The position numbers were made by a program, and so were the translations under genes. From Limnephilus marmoratus (Eukaryota > Arthropoda > Insecta > Trichoptera > Limnephilidae), in NCBI GenBank assembly GCA_917880885.1, contig OU862923.1:26427770-26491769 (forward strand): a stretch of 64,000 bases of DNA, read 5' to 3'. The notes beneath the pieces are model-generated. The model ran no database searches. It was not told the origin of the DNA and worked only from the letters and a program-made list of their open reading frames with translations. This document shows positions 9,103-17,333 of the stretch, one piece after another. Every line of letters begins with the position of its first letter. Within the stretch, counting starts at the first letter, position 1.

Positions 9103-12100
9103 CTGAAAAAAACAAATTTATTAACCTTTTGGCCAGGTTAACTAGCACAGGTTTTAACCCCTCAGGCAAAATATGTTCACTTTTGGGAACAGCTGGTATG
9201 GAGGGAAATATGATCTAAAGTTTGTTAGAAAGAAGAAAAAAAACACCACGCTTTATATTCAAATCTAAAAATTAACCACAGAAGAATTAAGAGTTACATA
9301 TATATCGCACATCCTATAGAAAAGTGTCGTAAGTCAAAATTTTCTACTTCTTCAAACTTCGCAAAATTACTTTGTGGCATCATTTTTTTGTGGGGAGGGG
9401 GGGGGGGGTCGCAAAAATATGGCAACTTCCCAGGGGCGTCACAGTTGAAATAAGTTTGGGAAGCCCTTGTCTATAGAAAGAATTTACACTTAGAACATGC
9501 ATGGTTTTGCATACTTTTTAAAATTAACATAAAATTAAGTTACTGCTAAACCACAATAAATTTGATATTAAATAAATAATTTTAAAATTACAAATAAAAT
9601 AAAAAGTAATAAAGTAGGTTAAGATTGATTATTGAAACTGAACAAGTACTGCAAAGAAAATCAGGATTTACCATCTCTAGCATAGCCCTCGGCACACCCA
9701 CAGGTTTCAACTCGAACCAACTGGAGTTCTATAGATTTGATTGGCACGGAGCATTCCTTCACTGTGATCTGCAAAATATAACAATATACCTCTTGAAGAT
9801 GATGTACAGCGTATGTATGAAGTAGTAGTGTAATAAATAAAGCATTGGAGTTGTAGCAAGTAGGTACCTATTGTAACTAATTTAATTGTCTAGCCACATT
9901 GTTCTTTCAATACTAGCAACACTCTCAACCAGCCTCACAGCAGCGAGCGGACAGTTTGTGACATTTCTCCATAGACCGGGCCTGATTATGCAGCACTTTC
10001 ACGCTCCCTTGAAATCTTATATTTTCTTAATTTAATAATACAAAATGTAAATGGTTTAGTAAGTAAACTTTGTGCAACAGGTCCGCTTCACGGAATATTC
10101 TTTGTCAAAATTCGATGCAAATATGGAATATTGCTTTTTTAATTAATAGACAATCAAATATGACATTTATCAGAAGTACCAACCTTATAAAATAAACGCT
10201 TTTCAAAATAAAAACAAAAGTACCTAATTCAAACTATTCCCGGTACTACTGGTACTGGTACAAGCTGCGTGTCATCATCATTTAGATATACATCACAGAT
10301 TTTGAATGGTTTGTGTGGCAAGCAGGGTTGGTCTAATATGGTAATTATTAATTATTCTAATACCTTTCTTTCCATGTTTTGTTGTAATAAATACAGATTC
10401 AAACTTGTCAATAATGCATCCACTTCGTAACGTGAATAAATTATCGTTTCATATGGCAATAACAATTTTTATATGATTGGCAGCATTCATATATTTTAAC
10501 AAAATTAGAATGTAAATTGCATATTTTTCCATCTCCCCCAACATAAATACTCACCTTTCATAATAATAAAGCTAAATCACGTGTCACTGACATCAGTATC
10601 GTTGCGAATCCTTGCGGAACAGACGCTTTTTAAAGTGATGGATCCGAAAAGAAAAGCCTGTGTTGCTATAATTTTGGTGTTCGGTACAAAGAAATGAGTG
10701 AAGCGCAAACGATGGGTGAAGGACTGGCTTCTCAAAAAAGAAAAATTCTCACACTTGAATTTAATGGATGAAATTTTGCTGACTGATCCGCACGACTATA
10801 AAAATTATTTTAGGATGAACAATGATAATTTCAACAAATTGCTAAATATGGTTAGTCCATATCGGATGTTTTGGAAGACATAATTTTTTTCAGTTCCTTC
10901 CTATAGTTGCATCGCAATGTATATTTATAAATTTATAAAAATTTATAATTATAAATCTCTATTGTTTAAGTACCTACTGTATATGTGTATTTTGTTTTCT
11001 GTTATTAACTTTTGTCATTATCCAACTTCTAAACTCTACTTTTACTGTACTTATGATGTACTTTTTGTTTTTGTAGTTATAAATCTTAATTTTTTTTTGT
11101 TCAATAAAGATATATTATTATTATTATTATTATATATTTTTTTTTCCTACATCTTCCCTCGTGATATTTGGATTTACACTGACCATTATTCCCTTCAATT
11201 CCTCCAAGGCCCTATTCCTCTTTACAGTATTTTTATAGTCCTTGTGACGCATATTCCATAGTATATCACGCATCTCATAAGCCTCGATGAATGTAGCTAG
11301 GACATTTCGCGGCGGAGCTGGAGATGCGACACCGCTGTCCGACATAGCTAAAGGCGATAAGACAGCACTGACCTCCATGGCGTACAAGAAATACTGACGT
11401 ACTGATGCGGCGAGCCCTTATACGCATCAGTATCCCCCACCACTTTTCAGCCACGCCCCAATACTGATGAGGCCGATCCAAATATCTAGATGCACGTCAG
11501 TAATTTTGTCGATGTGTCAGTATTAGCCTGGATTACTGTTTGAATAAAATATATTCTGTATTAACCAAGAAGCGCAGTAAGACTTAATAAAGATCCTTCC
11601 AATTTCATATTTCATGTACTTACACACTTAATTTAAAGTAAAAAATAAATAGATTTACCAACCTGTCCAGTGAAAGGTTTGTCTAGAGGACAGACTGTGG
11701 CATCCAACTCAGCCAGAATATTGAACTTTGGTATAGCGTGATGTATGCGGCCACCATCTCCCTCCCGGCCCAGTAAACTGCGTGCATTCTGAATGGTCTG
11801 AGGGCTTATTACGCAGCGTATAGGTTTGGATTCCACTTTGTCTTTTGCCTAGAAAAAAATTGAAACTACGTAATACCAAAAGCTTAGAACATAATCTAGA
11901 ACACTGATTTTTTTTATTTTTAAAGAAGGGTTACGAATAACCTGATAATATTTGAAAATTTTCTACAATGAACCATAATTTTAAGCGATAAATTGTACAA
12001 TAATGAAAGAAGAGAAATTGAACCCATGTTGCCTGCACAATTGACGTTATATACTAGACGCGTGGTAGAAATCTCAAAGTGGGAAGCCAAAAGCAAGGCA

Positions 12101-15100
12101 ATTGCACTGTACTCGATTTCTAGTACTTTAGTACTAAACTGTCACTTGTCGAGTAAGGTTGTGTCTTACCAGTAGGAAAATTGCATTTAAAAAGTGCCAA
12201 AATGCCCTCCTGTGTGATGATAAAATGTTTCCATTACACGGCAAACAGTAGTAAAAGTGAAGAAATAACATTTCATTTAGATGTTCACACAAATTACTTA
12301 TTATTGTCGATTATTATAAGCAATACAATTAATTTTCATGTTTCCCGTCCGACAATTTTATGCATCATTAGAGAAAAAACACACATTCTTTGATTGCCTT
12401 ATGGTACGGCCACACTGAGGCCAACTTTCGGACGATTTTGTAGAAGGGTAGTTCGTGCGTTGGAAGTTCGAGTTGGAAGTTTGGCTTCGGTGTGGAAGTA
12501 GCATATCATTTTAATACATGAATAATTTTTGAATTAAGAAATTACTGAAAACCGCTGAAAACAAAAGAGTGATGCTTACTTGCCACTTTTCATTTCATCT
12601 TTGTGGATGCTGTGTGAAGGGTCATTTTAAGGAAATGAACTATATGTGCAGGCCAATGACGTTATATAAATAGACTCGCCATAGTCTCACATACTCACAA
12701 TATAATGTGGAAAGTAAGGAACACTCTTTTGTTTTCAGCAATTTTCAGTATAATTTCTTAATTCAAAAGTTTATTCCTGTGTGATAAAGATAGACAATCA
12801 AATAATGTGTGTGCATGAATGACATGGATATATGAGCGGGCGGCGGCGTATTGCTTGTCACTTTTTGATGGAACGTTCGTTCAGTTCGCTGTCTCCTTTT
12901 CTCGAGGCCCACTAGAATAAAAGGTCCGGCTGCCTGTCGGAGTTTGATATGTCGAGCTATGCAATAAATACTATAGGGCTTTCAAATGGTGGCAATTGTC
13001 ATCAATACTTGTTAGAACTATTGATTTATGTGTTGTTTTATCGCAAGCAAATAAATAAACAAGTGCTTAGGCTGATTAGTCTACTTTAAAACAGTTAAGT
13101 TTACTTAGCAACAGAAATTTGGCTGTTGTGCGTCAAGACCCTCTACTTTAGTAGGACTTGAATTTTCTCTAATGAAGTTTAAAACCGCGAGTGGGAAACA
13201 TGAAAATTAATTGTAATATTTATAATAATCGATAATATTAAGTAATTTGCGTGTACTTACAAATGAAATGTTATTCATTCGCCTTTACTATTATTTGCTG
13301 AGTAATTGAAACATTTTCTCATCACACAGGAGGGCATTTTGACGCTTTTTAAAATGCAATTTACTTACAGGTAAGTGCTGGTAAGACGCAACCTTACTCG
13401 ACGCATAGCAGTTTAGTACTAAAGTACTAGATATCGAGATCGTTACAATTGTCTTGTTCTTGTCTTCCCACTTTGAGATTTCTACCCCTCGTCTAATATA
13501 GTATGTAACGTCATTGTTTTTAAAGGCATCAATGTATTTGAATTTAGATTTTGTTTTCTGGATTGAATGATGAATGAAATGGAATCTTGGAAGCGGAAAT
13601 TAACCCACTTCCCGACATCCGATCGAGCCGAAACTTGGCAGATAGCCTTGTTTTCGATGACAATGCGTTCTATCAACTTTTGGTGGCACTCATGCACACA
13701 CGCGCACACATGCATATTATGAAATTGGATGACATTATATATAAAAATTTACAGCAGTTAATATTCAAAGTCGGTACTATCCAATTAGGAATTGGCTTGG
13801 GTGTTAGCAGTGTTGTCTCTAGACCCTGGGAAGGAAGGTTCAATCCTCAGTCAAACCATTTTTTTCTCTGTGAAATTGGCAACTAACCGGCCCAATATAT
13901 GGAGTATCTAGGTTGAAAAATTAAAATAGATGGTAAAAAAACCGGCTAAAGTTCGGTTTAGGGGCGAGAGTCCTAGATAATTTTTTTTTTATTTTTTATA
14001 CTAATTATGGGCCGGAAAATCCGAATCTGAAAGAATTAGGCGTCGGCAAGCAATATTAACTGAATTACACGACTTTAAAATTTTCTATAAACACAAAGGA
14101 AAACTAGCCATTTTTAATGCATTGACATTACAAGTCATAGAAAAACAAGAAAGATGTTACACCACATAAAATTAAGTGTTGCCATTAAGCAATAATATCA
14201 ATAACTAATTTAAGTAATTATTTTTTATAAATTTTACTCACTTTTGTATCACAAACCATGTTACATAAACCTAGCGTAGCCGCTAAACTACTTGAAAACT
14301 GGGATGTTTTCTTGCCTTGACGCGAGCAGGCGGTATAAAGGGGCACAAACCATGTTACACAAACCTAGCATTAGGTTAGGTTAGGTTAGGTTACGCATTT
14401 TTAAGACTACGAATTTTCATACTTTTGGTCTAAGAATACGGCCGTTGAGATAGTCATAATTCATCAGGTTAATGTGTTATGTGATGAATTATCATGTGAG
14501 GAAGTATTGTGTCGGAAAGTTTTACGTTATTGATATTGCTTAATGGCAACACTTAATTTTATGTGGTGTAACATCTTTCTTGTTTTTCTATGACTTGGAG
14601 TGTCAATGCATTCAAAATGGCTTGTATTCCTTTGTGCCGACGCCTAATTCTTTCAGATTCGGATTTTCCGGCCCATAATTAGTATAAAAAAAAAAAAATT
14701 ATCTAGGACTCTCGCCCCTAAACCGAATTTTTTCCAAAAAACCTTTTTTTTTATGGGTTCTGTTTAGTCACAGGAGAAAAATAAAAATATCTCACCTTCC
14801 TATATTGCACCATAAACTCACAAGAAGCACTCAGGTCCTTGTTCAAGAAAGACCTTTTCATGGTGCACCGGAGAATATAGGTGATGCTCACAAAAACTCC
14901 GTGGTAAGTCTCCAGGAGACAGGACTGTGTCTGGCCCGAGGTGACTCCGACCGAGGGCTGGCGCTGCCGCTGGGTGGCCAGGGGCAGTTCGAAGGGGATC
15001 TCCGTGATGCCCAGAGGCAGCTTGCCACCGGCCTGCAGATCTAGGGTGCAGTTTATTAGCGTTATCGGCTGTGGAACAAATTTATTTATTATGCTTTGAA

Positions 15101-16919
15101 TATAATTCTCCTTGAAACTTCCATGCTGAGGAATACATTTTACATTTGTTAGATTTTATAAGGCAACGTTTTAAGATGGTAGTGTTTGGTTTTAGTGTTA
15201 GTTTTGCTATGTTTTTTTTATATAAATACCGCACGAGAGTCCCAACAGCAGCCGTTTGGATCCAATATGACTATGGCATCCCCAATTGGGGTATGTCGTG
15301 AATCTGAAGGTAGTGGGGAGGGAGAAGGGGAAGATAAAGTTGGGGATATACCTGGCTATTTAGATCTGGTCACCAAACCCAGATAAAGCCATTTCAAGTG
15401 ACGTTTCAAGTCAGGACGATACTGAGAGTATCTTCCAATCTGCAAACATACTATACATATATAGGGGGTAAAGTGCATTATCTTTGGGAGTTAATGCACT
15501 TATGTTACTTTGTCCGGGGGTAAAGTGCATTAACTTTGGGAGTTTATTCTACATGATATTATGTATAAGTAAAAAAAGATACATAACTTTTTTCGAAATT
15601 CCAAGTTTTAGGGGTTGTTTTGTGGTAAAAAGATAAAAATAGACCGGCGTGTGCCGCCAGCTTTGTTATTTTCATGCAATGTTGCCACAATCGTGCCCGG
15701 CGGGCGCTCAGCAAGTAAGATCGTACCTCACACTAAGGATTTTTAGTAGGTACGTCTTTTAGTATGGGAAAAAAAAGTTGGAATTTCGGAAAAGGTTGTT
15801 TAATCTTTTTTACTCCTACCATCATGTAGAATCACCTCCAGAAGTTAATGCACTTTATCCCCGGACATCCTGTATTATTTTAAATTAATAAATTGAGAAA
15901 TAACACAAATTAACCAAATAAAATTAACTTGGGCAAGCCGGGATTTGAATCCTTGAGCTCCGGATTGCTAATCGAGAGCTTTATCCCTCAGCCATGGAAG
16001 CAGTATGTGTACTGTTTTAAAGTAACGTTGGTTGTTTCACATTTTATTAGTCTTTTTGGTTGTAATATTTTATAAATTCCACGGCTCCCTGGGTTACAGA
16101 TCTGTTTTTTTAATGATTTAAATGTAAGGTTTTTGTAGGAGAGTGGAAGTTTCAATCAAAATACGCATGAATTACTTATTATTGTTTGCCCAAATGAAGA
16201 ACCTAATAACCTATTTTGTGGATGTAAATAATTGTTTCTTGTAGTAAGTAATTGTTGAAAAGATACGAAAACTGACATATCAGTCCATAAATTACGTGTG
16301 GAATAGATTCCGTATCCACAAAAGATACAAAATCGCTCTTCAGGTAGTGGACTGTTTGACTCAGGGCCATGAATGGAGGTCGCTGAACTAACAGGAGGCA
16401 CAAAGGTCCCCAACACGAATAGGACAGGTAAAAAATGACGATGACGATTACTACTATTAATATGATGATGACTCCAACAAACCTTGACAGAGTTTCTGAA
16501 GGCCTCAAACATTCCAATATTTTTGTTGCTGAGCTGCAGGGACACCACTCCTTCCATCAGCAGGGAGATGCCATCGTGCCTAACATCTGAGGGACTGGAG
16601 ACTACCACTAGACCGCTGACCACCTCCTGGAAAGATAATTAATAAATAAGAAAGTAACAAAATCTTACGGCGTCAACAAACCTTATTAAATTTCCCGCTA
16701 CCGAGTTGGCAAACTTATCACCTTCCTTGAATTCCGCTCCCAAGATGACATGCCACCATTGCCGTCATAATTTAATTGTTTTATGTGGTAAAATTATTAA
16801 TCAAAATAAGCATCATTACAGCGCTCGGCAGAAGAAAAAATTAAATAATTGCAAGAGCTCACCCCTTCGTGGTATATTTTATTGGTTTTCTTTAACTTGA
16901 TATCAAGAGTCACCGACAT
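8977..16919 (-). CDS. VPS26C: VPS26C (DSCR3), Retriever complex subunit, 3' end missing
   Basis: VPS26C is the arrestin-fold subunit of Retriever (with VPS35L and VPS29), which recycles membrane cargo from endosomes with the CCC and WASH complexes. Six exons join in phase: 16919-16863, 16626-16483, 15068-14796, 11848-11663, 9768-9672 and 9102-8977, giving 883 nt (294 codons plus one base) against about 297 residues in human. Family landmarks in order are SVTLDIKLKKTNKIYHEG, GMFEAFRNSVK, ETYHGVFV, LRCTMKRSFLNKDL, LQLVRVETCGCAEGYARD, TEIQNIQIGEEDVCR and YMLLPRLFTCPTT. The final exon, expected to encode about 25-30 residues (the EFEVNIVVL...PLKL strand), was not found in 1-8976. It probably lies left of the window, making intron 6 longer than 8.9 kb. 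The gene is divergent from SMG8. Confidence 0.94.
9389..9409 (+). repeat. Poly-G run
   Basis: GGGGAGGGGGGGGGG-type run in VPS26C intron 5; G-quadruplex-capable. Possibly variable in length. Confidence 0.5.
9672..9768 (-). CDS. VPS26C: VPS26C exon 5
   Basis: Acceptor attttgcag, donor GATG|gtaaat, ends phase 1. Encodes LQLVRVETCGCAEGYARD, nearly identical to the human motif. Confidence 0.96.
10638..10882 (+). pseudogene. PIF/Harbinger (HARBI1-like) transposase, N-terminal fragment
   Basis: Reads MDPKRKACVAIILVFG, one in-frame TGA (10695-10697), then KRKRWVKDWLLKKEKFSHLN, LMDEILLTDPHDYKNYFRMN and NFNKLLNMVSPY. This matches the start of HARBI1-type transposases (RRWWVRPWLxxR, L..ED...Y.NFLRM, F..LL..V.P). 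The DDE nuclease domain is absent. Located in VPS26C intron 4, opposite strand. Confidence 0.75.
10883..11129. other. AT-rich junction between the two Harbinger ORF remnants
   Basis: Very AT-rich, non-coding. A TATTATTATTATTAT microsatellite lies at about 11114-11131. Confidence 0.4.
11130..11387 (-). pseudogene. MADF-domain protein fragment of a Harbinger element
   Basis: Open frame with a MADF (Myb/SANT-like in Adf-1) signature: FIEAYEMRDILWNMRHKDYK, then NRALEELKGIMVSVNP and EDVGKKNI. Harbinger elements carry such a DNA-binding second ORF. It lies 250 bp from the transposase fragment in convergent orientation, so both are likely remains of one element. The frame ends early, before the third helix is complete. 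Confidence 0.65.
11663..11848 (-). CDS. VPS26C: VPS26C exon 4
   Basis: 62 codons, phase 0; acceptor tttttctag, donor CAG|gttggt. Encodes FVxxSPQTIQNAR-type sequence (VISPQTIQNAR) and PKFNILAELDATVCPLDKPFTGQ, aligning with TITPETLQNVK and PKFLLRGHLNSTNCVITQPLTGE of the family. Confidence 0.93.
12038..12580 (+). mobile_element. P-superfamily-like THAP MITE, truncated copy
   Basis: Begins with AATTGACGTTA and runs in the opposite orientation to the copy at 21114. It contains the THAP-type exon start on + at 12202 (MPSCVMIKCFHYTANSSKS then ITFHL). The 3' side stops at about 12580, after AAAACAAAAGAGTG, and is joined to LINE-tail-like DNA. Confidence 0.6.
12654..13516 (-). mobile_element. P-superfamily-like THAP MITE
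   Basis: 863 bp, perfect 11-bp terminal inverted repeats CAATGACGTTA. On - it carries the THAP-like exon start ([19 protein letters not shown] at about 13340, one in-frame stop later) followed by a splice-donor-like GTAAGTACACG. No matching target duplication at this copy. Same family as 21114-21966. Confidence 0.7.
13560..13880 (+). repeat. Dispersed repeat, family B copy 1
   Basis: Shares GATGACAATGC-TTCTATCAACTTT and GGTGGCA, ATCCAATT-GGATT/AATTGGCTT-GGTGTTAGC and GGGAAGAAGGTTCA-type segments with 39290-39530. Non-coding repeat; class unknown. Confidence 0.5.
13950..14729. repeat. Large foldback element with TTAGG tract
   Basis: The left arm (13951-14208) and right arm (14525-14728) are near-identical inverted copies (TTCGGTTTAGGGGCGAGAG, TCCGAATCTGAAAGAATTAG, GATGTTACACCACATAAAAT, GTGTTGCCATTAAGCAATA). 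The 316-bp spacer holds a duplicated CACAAACCATGTTACA unit and the TTAGG tract. Confidence 0.75.
14371..14393 (+). repeat. Interstitial insect telomeric repeat (TTAGG)n
   Basis: Four perfect TTAGG copies plus a partial one in the spacer of the foldback element. TTAGG is the canonical insect telomere unit. Confidence 0.7.
14796..15068 (-). CDS. VPS26C: VPS26C exon 3
   Basis: 91 codons, phase 0 at both ends; acceptor tgttccacag, donor AAG|gtgaga. Encodes LPLGITEIPFELPL, a Gln/Arg/Ser-rich insertion (about residues ATQRQRQPSVGVTSGQTQ) longer than in human, then LLETYHGVFVSITYILRC and the KRSFLNKDLSASCEF segment. Confidence 0.95.
15463..15875. mobile_element. MITE nested in SINE
   Basis: Inverted ends carry GGGGGTAAAGTGCATTA (left, twice) and AAGTTAATGCACTTTATCCCC with GGACATCCTGTA (right); CTACATGAT at 15550 pairs with ATCATGTAG at 15822. 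The interrupted SINE reads continuously across it when compared with 46840-46860. Confidence 0.6.
15932..16000 (-). tRNA. tRNA-like SINE head, decayed
   Basis: On - it has a B-box-like GGATTCAAATCC in a T-arm, a GGCTGAGGGATAAAGC D-arm and a discriminator-region pairing. Homologous to 46907-46975. Arms are mismatched, so this is not a functional tRNA. Confidence 0.35.
16155..16330. repeat. Dispersed repeat shared with 61565-61715
   Basis: CCTAATAACCTATTTTGTG, GTAAATAATTGTTTCTTGTA and TAATTGTTGAAA recur at 61605-61660. It lies in VPS26C intron 2. Class unknown. Confidence 0.45.
16483..16626 (-). CDS. VPS26C: VPS26C exon 2
   Basis: 48 codons, phase 0 at both ends; acceptor atctttccag, donor AAG|gtttgt. 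Encodes GLVVVSSPSDVRHDGISLLM and NIGMFEAFRNSVK, aligning with GVVVISSKDSVQHQGVSLTM and VGVFEAFYNSVK of the family. Confidence 0.95.
16863..16919 (-). CDS. VPS26C: VPS26C exon 1
   Basis: 19 codons from the start ATG (context acaacaATGTCG), ending phase 0 at GGG|gtgagc. Encodes SVTLDIKLKKTNKIYHEG, the first strand of the arrestin fold. Confidence 0.92.
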
Positions 16920-17195
16920 TGTTGTCTTAGCGTAAATTACGTGAAATAATTAATAATTTTATCGTACGAAATGATCACCCAAAACGGCCAAAACTGACAT
17001 TTGTTTTTGACATTTGCAGTAAGTGTTGCCCATAAATAAACCAAGTTATGTTGCCATACAACTAAAACTAATATTTTGTAGAGTTTAAGACCGACCATAA
17101 GATCATAGATAAAAAATAATATCCAGAAACAGAAAACAACATGCTGTCATCCGCTGTCATCTGTCGTGTGTCAAATATTATGAAATATCATTAAA
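16920..17195. promoter_or_regulatory. Bidirectional promoter region of VPS26C and SMG8
   Basis: Only 277 bp separate the two start codons (VPS26C ATG at 16919-16917 on -, SMG8 ATG at 17196 on +), so both 5' UTRs and core promoters must lie here. There is no clear TATA box in either direction. The segment is rich in TGACATTT/CTGTCAT/TGTCAAA words (around 17000, 17013, 17152, 17160 and 17169) and holds two GTTGCC words (17034, 17050). Similar words recur at 31990-32080 and 50110-50215. Function of these words is inferred from position only. Confidence 0.75.
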
Positions 17196-17333
17196 ATGAA
17201 ATCGTTTAACATTTGTGATATCCCAGAGTTTTCTACATCTGAGAGAATAGTAGTTATCGGCATTATTGGAAAATCGCCGTACAATTGTGGATTCAAAGCG
17301 AAATCTTTGCGATATGAGTTTGCCGGCGATAAG
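17196..17333 (+). CDS. SMG8: SMG8 exon 1
   Basis: 46 codons from the start ATG (context attaaaATG). Encodes the first strand of the G-like domain with VVIGIIGKS. It ends in phase 0 at the donor gttatg. Intron 1 is only 86 bp. Confidence 0.93.

Larger units (their letters stand above)
15180..16000 (-). repeat. SINE family C copy 1, with nested MITE
   Basis: The body (ATGGCATCCCCAATTGG, AGTGGGGAGGG, TCTGGTCACCAAA, TTTCAAGTCAGGACGATACTG) matches 29500-29760 and 46645-46830. At its right end is a tRNA-like head on -. It is interrupted by a MITE at about 15463-15875. Confidence 0.6.

Noticed and set aside
9625..9825. 66-codon ORF on + strand
   Set aside because: Antisense to VPS26C exon 5.
14805..15044. 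79-codon ORF on + strand
   Set aside because: Antisense to VPS26C exon 3.
16156..16517. Readthrough ORFs downstream of VPS26C exon 2
   Set aside because: Intronic; the donor at 16482 is canonical and exon 3 continues the family sequence.
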